In this document: in pieces, positions 16,376 to 26,173 of the stretch | How the letters are laid out: every line of letters starts with the position of its first letter | Numbering within the stretch: the first letter of the stretch is position 1 | Source of the DNA: Marinobacter goseongensis | GTDB taxonomy: Bacteria > Pseudomonadota > Gammaproteobacteria > Pseudomonadales > Oleiphilaceae | Assembly (NCBI RefSeq): GCF_023156235.1 | Contig: NZ_JAKZAI010000006.1 | Location: forward strand, 1 to 64,000 | Direction of reading: 5' to 3' | Length of the DNA stretch: 64,000 nucleotides | Notes under the pieces: model-generated | What the model was told of the DNA's origin: nothing | What the model saw: the letters and a program-made list of their open reading frames with translations, nothing else | The model's database searches: none | Translations under genes and position numbers: made by a program

Positions 16376-17125
16376 CTACGGAATGGCCACACGCTCCGGG
16401 GAGAAAATCAGTTCGACCCGGAAGCGGCTCCGACCATCGTTTTCCGGTATCTCAGGATAGGGGCTGGCCGCAAGGGTCGCCCTGTACGTCTCTGCATCAA
16501 TTTCCTCTACACCGCTCGAACGGGCCACGCGGGCCCGCGTGAGCGCCCCGCTCTTCAGTAACTGCAGCTCAATTTCCATGGCCACGGGTTGTGACAAGGC
16601 ACGAATGCCGCGAATCTGGCGGCGCCTGAGTTCGCCGGCAATGCGGGTGGCCAGTTGCACGATGTAGGCGTCGGTTTCTTCTGGCGTTTCGGTGATCCGG
16701 TTAATGTCCGCGGTCGCTGTGTAAGGTCGGCTCTCGGCAGGTGCTCCTGCCGCAGCGGGTGCTGACTCTGCATCGGCCGGGGCCGATTGCGGTGATGCTG
16801 ACGCAGCGGCTTTCGGGGGTGGCGCTGTTTTCCGGGCTGGCGTAATGGCCACCGGAATGGGGTCAAGTGGCGGGATCTGGAAATCCGGATTACGGTCCTC
16901 TACCGGGCTTGCCGGCTGGCCCGCGCTGCTGGCGGTGGTTTGTCGGGCAGGTTGACTGCCCGGCACAACCAGTTCAAACGTGAGAGTCGAATCGATTCGT
17001 TCGGAGCTGTCGAACAGCAGGGGCAACGCAGAGAGAACAAGCGTGTGGAACAGCAGCGCCAGCGAAACGGCCAGCGCTATCCGATACTGCGCCGGAGGGC
17101 TTGCGGTGCTGCCAGAGTCCAGCAT
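16376..17125 (-). CDS. TonB-like envelope protein
   Basis: About 249 residues from the ATG at 17125, chosen because an earlier start (17215) would run into the preceding DUF1631 gene. A single membrane helix near the N-terminus (RIALAVSLALLFHTLVLSALPLLF) is followed by a long Pro/Ala-rich linker (about 90-145). A C-terminal domain resembles TonB or TolA C-termini, with TRIAGELRRRQIRGIRA, a VAMEIELQLLKSGAL strand and a final SRFRVELIFSPE strand. It probably spans the periplasm. No exbBD genes are near, so which energised complex it joins, if any, is unknown. Confidence 0.7.
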   Translation of the reverse strand: MLDSGSTASPPAQYRIALAVSLALLFHTLVLSALPLLFDSSERIDSTLTFELVVPGSQPARQTTASSAGQPASPVEDRNPDFQIPPLDPIPVAITPARKTAPPPKAAASASPQSAPADAESAPAAAGAPAESRPYTATADINRITETPEETDAYIVQLATRIAGELRRRQIRGIRALSQPVAMEIELQLLKSGALTRARVARSSGVEEIDAETYRATLAASPYPEIPENDGRSRFRVELIFSPERVAIP

Positions 17126-17162
17126 GAGCCGTCGGTTACTCCAGAGGGTGTTCGGAGCAAGG

Positions 17163-19382
17163 CTAGCCAGCCTTGCTCCGGAGGCTGCCGACCACGGCGT
17201 CCAGGGCGCGGTCAATCAGGGCTCCCTGTTCCAGCACGGTCAGGCGCCCGCGGCGCATTTCATGGGCAAGCTCTGTACGGCTTTTCTCGATAACCTTCAA
17301 ACCCATCCGATTGACGAACACAAAGCAGTCCGCTTCGTCGATGATGGCCGAGAGCTTGCAGCGGAAGCTGGCACCGTTCACCAGATTGAACTCGACCCAA
17401 TTGCCGATTTCAATGGCATCGATCTGGGTCACGAACTCCGCGATGACCGCCTCTTCCAGGAGTTGCTCACGTTCCACCGCGGTCTTGGGCGGGTTGTCAG
17501 CCGACTCTTCAGTTTCCGACTCATCCTCACGGGCTTCCACCAGCGCGTTGGCACGGAAGGCCTGGGTCAGTTCATGCTTGAGGTCTGCCATCATCTCGTC
17601 AAGTTTCGAGGAGTTGTAGGACACCTCTTCGAGCCCGGCGCGCAGCGATTTGATCAGCCCGGGAACCACACGGACCCATTGATCCCGCTCATCGTCCTCT
17701 TCATGGGGATGAAGGCACCAGATAAGATCGTCCACCAGCCGCACCGATTCCAGCCAACGGTGTTCCACATCGTCCCGCAGGTAGGCGAGAAACATTACTC
17801 GACTCCAGCCATTGACCAGTATGTTGCGAATGGACTCCGGCAGCCGGTAGCGTCCGACTTTCTGCTTCAGTACCTGGTCGACCATCTCCTGGGCTTTTTG
17901 GGATTTGATGCGGCCGCGCTCGGATTCCCGGGTTCTCTGTTCGACCAGCGAAGCCTTGCGATTCTCTCTCGCCAGATATTGCTCGAACTCTTCCCCGAGG
18001 GTTTCGAACAGCGTCACGTCGCCATCAAACTCATTGAGAATCCGTTGCACGATGGTGTGGATCTGGTCGTAAAGTTTGTCGCGGGTTTTTTCGTCGCTGT
18101 CACTCCAGCCAATGCCGGCACGAGCCAGGGAGTTGAGCAGGCGACGTGCCGGATGGGTGGCTCGGCTGAAAAAGCTCTTGTCTTTGATGACCACCTTGAG
18201 GACGGGGATCTGCAAGCGGCTGATCAGGACCTGAATCGGCGCCGAGAGGTTGTAATCGTCCAGAATGAATTCGAACAGCATGGACACAAGGTTGATGAGA
18301 TCCTCGTCCATTTCATTCAGCGCCGGTGTCTTTCCATCCTTCGGTGCATTGTGCGCCAGCAACTGCTCCACCACCTGGCGCAGATCAACCGTCACCGGTT
18401 CGCCGTCGCTCAGATTCTCTCCGGCTTGCATGGTGGACTGTTGGGGTAGGGCGCTGAGCAAACCGAACAATTCGGGGCCTCCGATAACTTGGACGTTGGG
18501 GTCGGATGCCCGGGATGGCATGCCGGCGTTGGCACGTTGCAATGACAGCATCTGGCGGATCTGCTCGAAGATGCCGCTGTCGCCTCCGGAAGCTTCCGGC
18601 TCGGTCTGCGCGGCCCGCTGTTCGGTCTTGGTGTCACCGCCGACCGAGGGTTCCGGGGGGCGGCTTTGCTGTTGCCCGGACTTACCGTGGTAGCGGAAAT
18701 TGGGAATCACACCGGCCTGGATCAGAATCCGATTGGCTTCGTCCAGCAGCATGCCCAGGTTGGACACCACGTAGCGATCGAACTGTTTCAGCAGGATCAG
18801 CCGTTCACGGATCTGGATTTCCAGGGCCTGGATGACTTCAGTGAACGCACTGCACAGGTGTTCCGGCGCCATGGGGTTTACCGGGGACTCGTCACTGGCG
18901 CCCGGATACACGGTGCTGAACCGGGTCTGGAGCTGTAGCAGGGGGCCCTGAAAATGCGCCTTGGCCTTGGTGATCATCGCATTGAGGGCAACCTGCTCCT
19001 CAAGATCGTCATTACCCACCAGCGCGAGATTATCCGCTGAGGGCTGGTCGGCCTGCTGGCCATCGTCAATGGAAACACTGCCGCTGCGGGGTGGGTTGGA
19101 AAAAATCTGGGCAACGGCATTCTGGAAGTGGCGTTCAACGCCCTTCCGCTTGATACGGATTTCCCGCATCGCTTCAAAATACCGGTTCTGTTCATTGTTA
19201 CTGCGGGCGTTGTTGGCCAGCTCGAACAACGAGTCATCCACCGCGTCAAATGCGCCTTGCAGCAGATCTCCCAGTCCCGCGACAACGGTGTCTCGGATAC
19301 GGGTAACCTCGGCCGGGACAGGCTGGGAACTCCCTGCCTCCCTGTGCTCGCGGAGATAATGTATGCCGGACTGCTTATTCAT
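17163..19382 (-). CDS. DUF1631 family protein
   Basis: A 739-residue cytoplasmic protein of the DUF1631 family, common in Pseudomonas and Marinobacter and of uncertain function. Start chosen at ATG 19382 (MNKQSGIHYLREHREAG). It is largely helical. The last about 110 residues (from EEAVIAEFVTQIDAIEIGNW) form a small beta domain, WVEFNLVNGASFRCKLSAI, that resembles a PilZ-like barrel in shape but lacks a clear RxxxR c-di-GMP motif. The TonB-like gene follows after 37 bases on the same strand. Confidence 0.8.
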   Translation of the reverse strand: MNKQSGIHYLREHREAGSSQPVPAEVTRIRDTVVAGLGDLLQGAFDAVDDSLFELANNARSNNEQNRYFEAMREIRIKRKGVERHFQNAVAQIFSNPPRSGSVSIDDGQQADQPSADNLALVGNDDLEEQVALNAMITKAKAHFQGPLLQLQTRFSTVYPGASDESPVNPMAPEHLCSAFTEVIQALEIQIRERLILLKQFDRYVVSNLGMLLDEANRILIQAGVIPNFRYHGKSGQQQSRPPEPSVGGDTKTEQRAAQTEPEASGGDSGIFEQIRQMLSLQRANAGMPSRASDPNVQVIGGPELFGLLSALPQQSTMQAGENLSDGEPVTVDLRQVVEQLLAHNAPKDGKTPALNEMDEDLINLVSMLFEFILDDYNLSAPIQVLISRLQIPVLKVVIKDKSFFSRATHPARRLLNSLARAGIGWSDSDEKTRDKLYDQIHTIVQRILNEFDGDVTLFETLGEEFEQYLARENRKASLVEQRTRESERGRIKSQKAQEMVDQVLKQKVGRYRLPESIRNILVNGWSRVMFLAYLRDDVEHRWLESVRLVDDLIWCLHPHEEDDERDQWVRVVPGLIKSLRAGLEEVSYNSSKLDEMMADLKHELTQAFRANALVEAREDESETEESADNPPKTAVEREQLLEEAVIAEFVTQIDAIEIGNWVEFNLVNGASFRCKLSAIIDEADCFVFVNRMGLKVIEKSRTELAHEMRRGRLTVLEQGALIDRALDAVVGSLRSKAG

Positions 19383-19511
19383 GGCCGACTCCTGTGTGCG
19401 CCTCAACCGGATACATGACCGAGCTTACTGACTCATATTCTCATTATCGGTTAAATCTACCGCATTTTTACAGTTGGTAACACGACTAATTGATCACAAA
19501 AACGTTTTGCA

Positions 19512-19545
19512 TAAAAAAATCAGGGGCACCCTGAAGGGTCCCCCG
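19512..19545 (-). terminator. Rho-independent terminator of the Yip1-family gene
   Basis: On the minus strand GGGGGACCC-TTCA-GGGTGCCCC forms a strong stem, with one unpaired base, followed by a T-rich run into 19512. It lies 34 bases after the stop of the Yip1-family gene. Confidence 0.85.
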
Positions 19546-19578
19546 ATGTCGAATGCTCTCTGCCGGCTGTGCCGGAGA

Positions 19579-20181
19579 TCAGCTGATGTACACCGGCCCG
19601 AGACCAACGCTCCAGATCACCACGCTGATTGCGAGCAGGGCAACCAGCATGACGAGGCCCACCGTCAGCACGGATGAGGCAAACATGAAGCCCCTGTCTT
19701 CCGGAATTTTCATCAGGATCGGCAGGCCCTCATACAGCAGATAGACGGCATAGCTCACTGCAACCAGGCCCACGGCCATGTTCACCCAGACGTTGGGGTA
19801 GGCCGCGATCACGCCGAGCAGGAACATGGGGGTGGCGGTATAGGCGGCCAGGGTTACGCCTCGGGGCGTGCGGTCTTTGACTTCGTAGGTGGCTGCAAAG
19901 AAGTCGATGAATTTACCGAGCACATAGATGCCGGATAGCATGGCCGCGTAAAACAGCACGGAGAGTTGCAGTCCGCTGGCCACCGTAAGGCGGGTGACGG
20001 CGCCATCACCGATCTGCCAGCCCACCTGGGTGGTGCCGATAAAACCGGCTACTGCCGGTATTAGCGCAAGAATAAGTATGTGACCGATATAGAGTTTACT
20101 GACGGACTCGGAATCCTGGCGAATGGCTTCCCATTCACGATCAGGGTGGGTGAGCAGACCAACAGTGTGTGTCAGGCTCAT
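19579..20181 (-). CDS. Yip1-family integral membrane protein
   Basis: A 200-residue inner-membrane protein with a Yip1 (DUF1282-type) domain. Start chosen at ATG 20181 (MSLTHTVGLLTHPDREW), which gives the family's usual N-terminal 'PDREWEAI' segment. Five hydrophobic helices are visible: IGHILILALIPAVAGFIG, LQLSVLFYAAMLSGIYVLG, LAAYTATPMFLLGVIAAY, MAVGLVAVSYAVYLLYEG and a final VLTVGLVMLVALLAISVVIW. Function is unknown. It is a single-gene unit with its own terminator. Confidence 0.8.
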   Translation of the reverse strand: MSLTHTVGLLTHPDREWEAIRQDSESVSKLYIGHILILALIPAVAGFIGTTQVGWQIGDGAVTRLTVASGLQLSVLFYAAMLSGIYVLGKFIDFFAATYEVKDRTPRGVTLAAYTATPMFLLGVIAAYPNVWVNMAVGLVAVSYAVYLLYEGLPILMKIPEDRGFMFASSVLTVGLVMLVALLAISVVIWSVGLGPVYIS

Positions 20182-20322
20182 GGATAGACTCCTTGTGATT
20201 GTTGTTATGTCGCACGCCACCTCAGTCTTGGTGTAATGGGGGTGGCGGTCAAGGAGATGGTTAAATTTTGATCTTCTAACCCGGCCCGGAATATAACCAA
20301 ACGATCTATGCCGGGCGTCGGG

Positions 20323-21600
20323 TTACAGTCGGCCGCGCTTCTTGCGGCGGCCGGGATGGACAATTGCGGCCTTGACCACGTTGTCCTTGATTTGCAGTAC
20401 TTCGATGCGGTGTCCGGCGACCTTCAGGCACACGTTGGTTTCCGGGATGTTCTCCAGGGTTTCGGTGATCAGGCCGTTCAGGGTTTTTGGCCCGTCCGTG
20501 GGCATCTTCCATCCCAGGGTTTTGTTGATGGTGCGCAGGGCGGTGGCACCGTCGATGATAAAGGTGCCGTTGTCCTGGGGGATGATGTCCGGGCTGGTGG
20601 CCGCGTAATCGGTGGTGAATTCGCCAACGATCTCTTCAAGGATGTCCTCAAGGGTGGCCAGGCCCAGCACGTCGCCGTACTCATCGACAACGATGCCGAA
20701 CCGGCGCTTGCCTTTCTGGAAATTGATCAGCTGGGTGTTCAGTGGTGTGCTTTCGGGAACGAAGTACGGCTCCTGGCACAGTTGCAGGATCATGTCCTTG
20801 TTGATGTCCTCCTGCAGCAGCAGCTTGGAGGCGCTGCGCAAGTGAAGAATGCCCTGAATGCTGTTGATGTCGCCACGAAAAACCGGCAAGCGCGTGTGCT
20901 GACTGCTGCGAAGCTGGCGCAGAATAGTGTCCAGGTCGTCATCCAGGTCGATGCCGACGACATCGTTGCGGGGCACCATGATGTCGTTGACCGTAACGCT
21001 CTCCAGATCAAGGATGCCCACCAGCATATCCTTGTGCTTGGCCGGGATCAGGGCGCCTGCCTCATTAACCACGGTGCGGAGTTCCTCGCGGCTGAGGTGA
21101 TCATTGGCGGCATCGTCCGGAGAAATGCCCAATACCTTGAGAATGGCGCCGGTAAACAGGTTCACCGCCCATACGAGGGGGTACAGGATTTTCAGCAGGG
21201 GGCCGAGGATATGGCTGGCTGGAAACGCGATTTTTTCCGGGAACAGCGCTGCCAGGGTTTTCGGGGTGACCTCGGCGAAAATCAGGATCACCAGCGTCAG
21301 CAGCAGGGTGGCGATGGCAATACCCGCGTCTCCCCACACACGAATGGCAATAACGGTGGCAATGGACGAGGCAAGAATGTTGACGAAGTTATTGCCGATC
21401 AGGATAACGCCGATCAATTGGTCGGTGCGCTGCAACAGGCCCTGTGCGCGTTTGGCGCCCTTGTGGCCGGTTTTCGCCATATGCTTGAGACGATACCGAT
21501 TCAGCGACATCATGCCGGTTTCTGAGCTCGAGAAAAACGCAGACAATACGATCAGGCCGACCAGAATGCTGAACAGCACCGTCAGTGAGGTTTCATTCAT
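20323..21600 (-). CDS. CNNM/CBS-domain transporter, CorC/HlyC family
   Basis: A 425-residue protein of the family linked to magnesium/cobalt efflux. Residues 1-190 form the CNNM (DUF21) membrane domain with about four helices (VLFSILVGLIVLSAFFSSSE at the start). Residues about 200-320 hold two CBS domains beginning with VNDIMVPRNDVVGID, and the C-terminal CorC/HlyC domain (about 335-415) contains FIIDGATALRTINKTLG. The ATG overlaps the stop of the upstream ypjD-like gene by four bases, so the two form an operon. Exact ion specificity cannot be told. Confidence 0.9.
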   Translation of the reverse strand: MNETSLTVLFSILVGLIVLSAFFSSSETGMMSLNRYRLKHMAKTGHKGAKRAQGLLQRTDQLIGVILIGNNFVNILASSIATVIAIRVWGDAGIAIATLLLTLVILIFAEVTPKTLAALFPEKIAFPASHILGPLLKILYPLVWAVNLFTGAILKVLGISPDDAANDHLSREELRTVVNEAGALIPAKHKDMLVGILDLESVTVNDIMVPRNDVVGIDLDDDLDTILRQLRSSQHTRLPVFRGDINSIQGILHLRSASKLLLQEDINKDMILQLCQEPYFVPESTPLNTQLINFQKGKRRFGIVVDEYGDVLGLATLEDILEEIVGEFTTDYAATSPDIIPQDNGTFIIDGATALRTINKTLGWKMPTDGPKTLNGLITETLENIPETNVCLKVAGHRIEVLQIKDNVVKAAIVHPGRRKKRGRL

Positions 21601-22397
21601 CGGTGGAACACCAGCTCAAGAACGAATTTGCTGCCGTAAAACGCCAGCATCAGCAAGGCGCAGCCGGCAAGAGTCCAGCGGCTGGCTGTAATGCCACGCC
21701 AGCCTTTGGTGTAGCGGCCGACCAGTAGCGCCACAAAAACCACCAGTGACAGCAGGGAGAACGCGGTTTTGTGGGCCAGGTCCTGGGCAAACAGGTCCTC
21801 TATGAAGAGGGCGCCGGTGACAATGGCCAGTACCAGCATCACCACCCCCGCCCACACCATCTCGAACAGCAGGGACTCCATGGTTTGCAGCGGTGGCAGG
21901 TTGCGCACCAGCACACTGTTGTAATTGTGCTTCAGCTGGCGGTTCTGGAAATAGAGCAGTGTGGCCTGAATCGCGGCCAGGGTGAAAAGGCTGTAGGCGG
22001 TGACCGACAGGGCGATGTGTGAGAGCATGCCGTAGCTGTCTTCGGACACCAGTCGCGACGGTGAATGCGTCACCAGCGACACAATGATGGCCAGTCCGGC
22101 CATGGGGTAGGCCACCAGAAACAGCGACTGCACCGGTTTGCGAAGATTGAGGCCGAGCAGCAGAAACACGATCAACCAGGAGATCAGTACCGAACTCTGG
22201 AAAAAGCCGAAGTCGAAGCTGGCTTCCCGGTGCACGGTCTGGGCGATCAGCAAACCGTGCCCGGTCAGGGCCAGAATGCCGATCAGCGTGGTGATGGCCA
22301 GATTAGTGTGTACGCGGCCTCTGAAGCTCAGGGCCTGCAGGGCGGTGCCAATGCTGTACAGAAAAAGAGAGGTGACCGCGAGAATCAGCGTTCCCAT
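21597..22397 (-). CDS. ypjD: CcsA/YpjD-like membrane protein
   Basis: A 266-residue polytopic protein of the cytochrome c assembly (CcmC/CcsA) superfamily, similar to E. coli YpjD. Start chosen at ATG 22397 (MGTLILAVTSLFLYSIG); the ORF is open to 22439. About eight membrane helices are visible, with the conserved SYGMLSHIALSVTAYSLFTLAAIQATLLYFQ region in the middle and AHKTAFSLLSLVVFVALLVGRY near the end. It is translationally coupled to the CNNM transporter gene and divergent from ffh. Haem handling is the family expectation, but YpjD itself has no settled role. Confidence 0.83.
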   Translation of the reverse strand: MGTLILAVTSLFLYSIGTALQALSFRGRVHTNLAITTLIGILALTGHGLLIAQTVHREASFDFGFFQSSVLISWLIVFLLLGLNLRKPVQSLFLVAYPMAGLAIIVSLVTHSPSRLVSEDSYGMLSHIALSVTAYSLFTLAAIQATLLYFQNRQLKHNYNSVLVRNLPPLQTMESLLFEMVWAGVVMLVLAIVTGALFIEDLFAQDLAHKTAFSLLSLVVFVALLVGRYTKGWRGITASRWTLAGCALLMLAFYGSKFVLELVFHR

Positions 22398-22484
22398 GAC
22401 TTCCTTTAACCACTGTCTGACTGGGGATCGGCGTATCAAGTCACCGATTTGACCGGGCTGGTCGTTTCAGGGCGATAGTCTGGT

Positions 22485-22490
22485 TATAAT
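22485..22490 (+). promoter_or_regulatory. Likely -10 element of the ffh promoter
   Basis: A perfect TATAAT lies 85 bases before the ffh start, in the divergent gap with the ypjD-like gene. The hexamer at the expected -35 place (TCGTTT, 22462-22467) is poor, so the call rests mainly on the -10. Confidence 0.35.
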
Positions 22491-22574
22491 GTCGCGATTA
22501 TGCAACAGGAATCAAGGAGCCGGGGCGGCTCCTGGGTTCATGCACTCAATTTATCCGGGGTACGGAAGAGCCAC

Positions 22575-23963
22575 ATGTTTGAGAACCTTCAAGACCGACT
22601 TTCCGGCAGCTTGCGCAAGATTTCCGGTCAGGCGCGGCTTACCGACGACAATATAAAGGACACGCTGCGCGAGGTGCGCATGGCACTGCTGGAGGCGGAT
22701 GTCGCCCTGCCGGTGGTCAAAGCCTTTATCGAAGGTGTCCGTGAGCGCGCCGTGGGCCAGGAAGTACAGCGCAGCCTGACGCCGGGCCAGGTGTTTGTGA
22801 AGGTTGTCCAGCAGGAGCTCGAGCGGGTCATGGGAGAGGGGAACGAATCCCTCAACCTGGCAGTGCAGCCCCCCGCGGTGATCATGATGGCGGGCCTGCA
22901 GGGTGCGGGTAAGACCACCACCGTCGCCAAGCTGTCGCGATTGCTGAAAGAGCGCCACAAAAAATCCGTCATGGTGGTTAGCGCCGATATTTATCGCCCG
23001 GCGGCGATCCGCCAGTTGGAAACGCTGGCCGGAGAGGTGGGCGTCGAGTTTTTCCCAAGCTCGGCGGACCAGGACCCGGTCGATATTGCCGAGGGCGCCA
23101 TTGCAGCGGCCCGCAAGAAGCACATCGATGTGGTCATTCTCGATACCGCCGGTCGTTTGCATGTCGACGAGCAGATGATGGGCGAGATCGGTCGCCTGCA
23201 TAAGGCGGTCAATCCGGTGGAGACCCTGTTTGTGGTTGACGCCATGACCGGCCAGGATGCTGCCAACACCGCCAAGGCGTTCAATGACGCGTTGCCGTTG
23301 ACCGGCGTGGTGCTGACCAAGACGGACGGTGACGCCCGTGGCGGTGCTGCGCTGTCTGTCCGTCACATCACCGGTAAGCCCATCAAGTTCCTGGGGGTGG
23401 GTGAGAAGTCCGACGCACTGGAGCCGTTTTATCCTGACCGGGTTGCGTCGCGCATTCTCGGCATGGGCGATGTGCTGTCACTGATCGAGGAAGCCGAGCG
23501 CAAGCTGGATCAGAAGAAAGCTCAGAAGCTCACGACCAAGATCAAGAAGGGCAAGAGTTTTGATCTGGAGGACTTCCGCGACCAGTTGCAGCAGATGAAA
23601 AGTATGGGCGGCATCGCCGGATTGATGGACAAGCTGCCGGGCATGGGCCAGATGGCGCAGGTGGCGCAGAAACAGGTCAATGACAAGTCCATGGGGCAGA
23701 TGGAAGCGATTATCTGCTCGATGACGCCCAAGGAGCGCCGCTATCCGGATGTGATCAACAATTCGCGCAAGCGCCGCATCGCCTCCGGTTCCGGTACCCA
23801 GATTCAGGATGTGAATCGTCTGCTCAAGCAGCACAAGCAGATGCAGAAAATGATGAAGAAATTCGGCAAGAAGGGCGGTATGGCCAACATGATGCGCGGC
23901 CTGGGTGGCATGATGCCTCCCGGTGGCGGAGGCGGTGGTATGCCGCCATTTGGTCGTATGTAG
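22575..23963 (+). CDS. ffh: Signal recognition particle protein
   Basis: A 462-residue SRP GTPase that binds 4.5S RNA and signal sequences of nascent membrane proteins. I start at ATG 22575 (MFENLQDRLSGSLRKI), the standard Ffh start, not at the upstream ATG. The N domain is followed by the G domain with the P-loop GLQGAGKTTTVAKL, SADIYRPAAI, LDTAGRLHVD and TKTDGDARGGAAL. The M domain (about 325-462) is methionine-rich and ends in a Met/Gly tail (GGMANMMRGLGGMM). Length is normal. Confidence 0.97.
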   Translation: MFENLQDRLSGSLRKISGQARLTDDNIKDTLREVRMALLEADVALPVVKAFIEGVRERAVGQEVQRSLTPGQVFVKVVQQELERVMGEGNESLNLAVQPPAVIMMAGLQGAGKTTTVAKLSRLLKERHKKSVMVVSADIYRPAAIRQLETLAGEVGVEFFPSSADQDPVDIAEGAIAAARKKHIDVVILDTAGRLHVDEQMMGEIGRLHKAVNPVETLFVVDAMTGQDAANTAKAFNDALPLTGVVLTKTDGDARGGAALSVRHITGKPIKFLGVGEKSDALEPFYPDRVASRILGMGDVLSLIEEAERKLDQKKAQKLTTKIKKGKSFDLEDFRDQLQQMKSMGGIAGLMDKLPGMGQMAQVAQKQVNDKSMGQMEAIICSMTPKERRYPDVINNSRKRRIASGSGTQIQDVNRLLKQHKQMQKMMKKFGKKGGMANMMRGLGGMMPPGGGGGGMPPFGRM

Positions 23964-24004
23964 AAAGCCGTACACAGAAAACCGGGTTTCACTGAGTTTC
24001 CCTG

Positions 24005-24033
24005 TTTTCATCGGCGCTTTTTTAGCATAGAAT
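24005..24033 (+). promoter_or_regulatory. Putative promoter of the rpsP operon
   Basis: TTTTCA (24005-24010) and TAGAAT (24028-24033) are 17 bases apart. A CACTG/CAGTG hairpin follows in the leader (about 24067-24082) before the rpsP ATG at 24127. Confidence 0.45.
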
Positions 24034-24126
24034 AGCGCCCCTTTCGAGTATGGGTCTTCACGCCGGCCACTGTTTGGCCAGTGTGAATCGTACAAAGTTC
24101 GTACAACAGAACAGGATATTGGTTAA

Positions 24127-24366
24127 ATGGTAACAATCCGTTTGGCTCGCGGCGGCTCCAAGAAGCGCCCGTTCTATCACCTGACAGTCACCGACAGCCG
24201 CAAATCCCGCGACGGTCGTTTTATTGAGCGTGTTGGTTTCTTCAACCCGATTGCCCGTGGTCAGGAAGAGCGTCTGCGTGTAGACCGTGATCGCGTTGAA
24301 TTCTGGCTGGGCCAGGGTGCACAGACCAGCGATCGCGTTGCCCAGCTGCTTAAAGGCGCTGAGTAA
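24127..24366 (+). CDS. rpsP: 30S ribosomal protein S16
   Basis: A 79-residue small-subunit protein with the family start [19 protein letters not shown], then [18 protein letters not shown] and [13 protein letters not shown]. It opens the conserved rpsP-rimM-trmD-rplS operon, 27 bases before rimM. Confidence 0.98.
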   Translation: MVTIRLARGGSKKRPFYHLTVTDSRKSRDGRFIERVGFFNPIARGQEERLRVDRDRVEFWLGQGAQTSDRVAQLLKGAE

Positions 24367-24393
24367 GTTCGTATTTGTTCCGGGGTTCAAGGC

Positions 24394-24921
24394 ATGACAC
24401 AGCATTCGCAGGAAACTGTGATCGGCCGGATAACCTCGGTGTTTGGGGTCAAGGGATGGCTGAAAGTCTTCTCGTTCACCGACCCCAGGGAAGGAATTCT
24501 CAATTACCGCGACTGGACGCTGGATCTGGACGGTAAGCGAATTCCGGCCACGCTTGAGGAAGGTCGTCGCCAAGGGCAGGGGATCGTCGTCAGGCTCAAA
24601 GATATTAGTGATCGTGATGTCGCCCACCGATATTGTGGTGCGGAGATCAGAGTGCCAACCGCTGAGCTGCCGGCGCTGCCCGAAGGGGAGTACTACTGGC
24701 ATCAGCTGGAAGGTCTCGACGTGTTTACCGTCGATGACGAGTGTCTGGGCGCGGTACATCATCTGATCGAAACAGGCTCCAACGATGTTCTGGTCGTGAA
24801 GTCCAGTGCGGCTTCCATCGACCAGCGCGAGCGGCTGATTCCTTACCTTCCGGACCAAGTGGTCCGGGACGTGGATCTGGCCTCCCGGCGCATGGTCGTA
24901 GACTGGGACCCGGAGTTCTGA
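24394..24921 (+). CDS. rimM: Ribosome maturation factor RimM
   Basis: A 175-residue factor that binds S19 and helps mature the 30S head. The N-terminal RimM barrel begins with VIGRITSVFGVKGWLKVFSF, and the C-terminal PRC-barrel half contains PEGEYYWHQLEGLDV and ends with RMVVDWDPEF. It lies between rpsP and trmD with 3 bases before the trmD start. Confidence 0.97.
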   Translation: MTQHSQETVIGRITSVFGVKGWLKVFSFTDPREGILNYRDWTLDLDGKRIPATLEEGRRQGQGIVVRLKDISDRDVAHRYCGAEIRVPTAELPALPEGEYYWHQLEGLDVFTVDDECLGAVHHLIETGSNDVLVVKSSAASIDQRERLIPYLPDQVVRDVDLASRRMVVDWDPEF

Positions 24922-24924
24922 CGG

Positions 24925-25683
24925 GTGTGGATTGGCGCAGTCAGTCTGTTCCCGGAGATGTTCGGTGCGGTGACGGAGTTCGGTATTACCGGCAGGGCAG
25001 CACGTGATGGTCTTCTGACCTTCAAGAGCTGGAATCCCCGGGACTTTACCCACGATCGCCATCGTACAGTGGATGACCGGCCCTATGGCGGCGGCCCGGG
25101 CATGCTGATGAAAATTCAGCCGCTGCGGGATGCAATCCATGCGGCCCGGGAGTCGGCACCTGGCGAAGCCTGTGTGGTGTATCTCTCGCCGCAGGGCGAA
25201 ACCCTGAACCAGTCGGTGGTTGAGTCGCTTGCGGCGCAAGAGCATCTGATTTTGGTGGCGGGGCGCTATGAGGGTGTCGATGAGCGCCTGATATCGGCGG
25301 AAGTCGATCGGGAAGTGTCGCTGGGGGACTTTGTTCTGTCTGGCGGCGAACTGGCAGCCATGGCTGTGATTGATGCGGTTACACGCCTCATCCCCGGAGC
25401 GCTGGGTCATGCGCAGTCGGCCGAACAGGACTCGTTCGCCGACGGTTTGCTGGATTGTCCGCACTACACTCGGCCCGAGGTTTACGAAGGTCAGGCGGTG
25501 CCGGATGTTTTGTTAGGCGGTCACCATGATCAGATCCGGCGTTGGCGGCTCAAGCAGTCGCTGAGGCGAACCCGGGAGCGACGCCCCGACCTGCTGGAAC
25601 AGCGGGTGTTTACGGACGAAGAGCGTGAGCTGCTGGAAGAAATTTTGAACGAACCGGGTGCCTCTGAATCATCAGGGCATTAA
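24925..25683 (+). CDS. trmD: tRNA (guanine-37-N1) methyltransferase
   Basis: A 252-residue SPOUT-class enzyme that methylates G37 next to the anticodon using S-adenosylmethionine. It starts with GTG ([16 protein letters not shown]). The SAM-binding trefoil knot is visible as [14 protein letters not shown] and [23 protein letters not shown], and [11 protein letters not shown] precedes it. It is co-transcribed with rplS, which follows after 24 bases. Confidence 0.97.
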   Translation: MWIGAVSLFPEMFGAVTEFGITGRAARDGLLTFKSWNPRDFTHDRHRTVDDRPYGGGPGMLMKIQPLRDAIHAARESAPGEACVVYLSPQGETLNQSVVESLAAQEHLILVAGRYEGVDERLISAEVDREVSLGDFVLSGGELAAMAVIDAVTRLIPGALGHAQSAEQDSFADGLLDCPHYTRPEVYEGQAVPDVLLGGHHDQIRRWRLKQSLRRTRERRPDLLEQRVFTDEERELLEEILNEPGASESSGH

Positions 25684-25707
25684 AAGATTGGGTATCAGGA
25701 GCAAACG

Positions 25708-26064
25708 ATGAGCGGCAAGAACAACATCATCAGTCAACTTGAAGCAGAACAGATGACCAAGGAAATCCCTGCGTTCGCGCCGGGTGATACCGTGGTTATC
25801 CAGGTTCGCGTAACTGAAGGCAACCGTGAGCGTCTGCAGGCGTTCGAAGGTGTTGTTATCGGTAAGCGTAACCGCGGCATGAACTCTTCCTTCACCGTGC
25901 GTAAGATTTCTTATGGCGTAGGTGTTGAGCGTACGTTCCAGACTCACTCCAAGCTGATCGATAGCATCAGCGTGAAGCGTCGCGGTGACGTGCGTCAGGC
26001 CAAGCTTTACTACTTGCGCGACCTGTCTGGTAAGGCAGCTCGTATCAAGGAAAAGCTGGGCTGA
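25708..26064 (+). CDS. rplS: 50S ribosomal protein L19
   Basis: A 118-residue large-subunit protein at the 30S/50S interface. Family landmarks are [41 protein letters not shown] and [13 protein letters not shown] clear AGGAG site precedes the ATG. It closes the operon and is followed by a strong terminator. Confidence 0.98.
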   Translation: MSGKNNIISQLEAEQMTKEIPAFAPGDTVVIQVRVTEGNRERLQAFEGVVIGKRNRGMNSSFTVRKISYGVGVERTFQTHSKLIDSISVKRRGDVRQAKLYYLRDLSGKAARIKEKLG

Positions 26065-26092
26065 TCAGCGTACGCTGGGCAGATAGCTTGAG

Positions 26093-26119
26093 AAAAAGGC
26101 AGCCACTGGCTGCCTTTTT
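26093..26119 (+). terminator. Rho-independent terminator after rplS
   Basis: AAAAAGGCAGCC and GGCTGCCTTTTT pair almost completely around a three-base centre, 28 bases after the rplS stop. The A-tract before and T-tract after make it bidirectional in form. Confidence 0.92.
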
Positions 26120-26173
26120 CGCGTCTGGCTGTTATAAAACAGTGAATCGCTTATCCGATGTCCGGGTGTTCCC

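Noticed and set aside
23850..23960. Met/Gly-rich tail of ffh as a repeat element
   Set aside because: It is the normal methionine-rich M-domain tail of Ffh.
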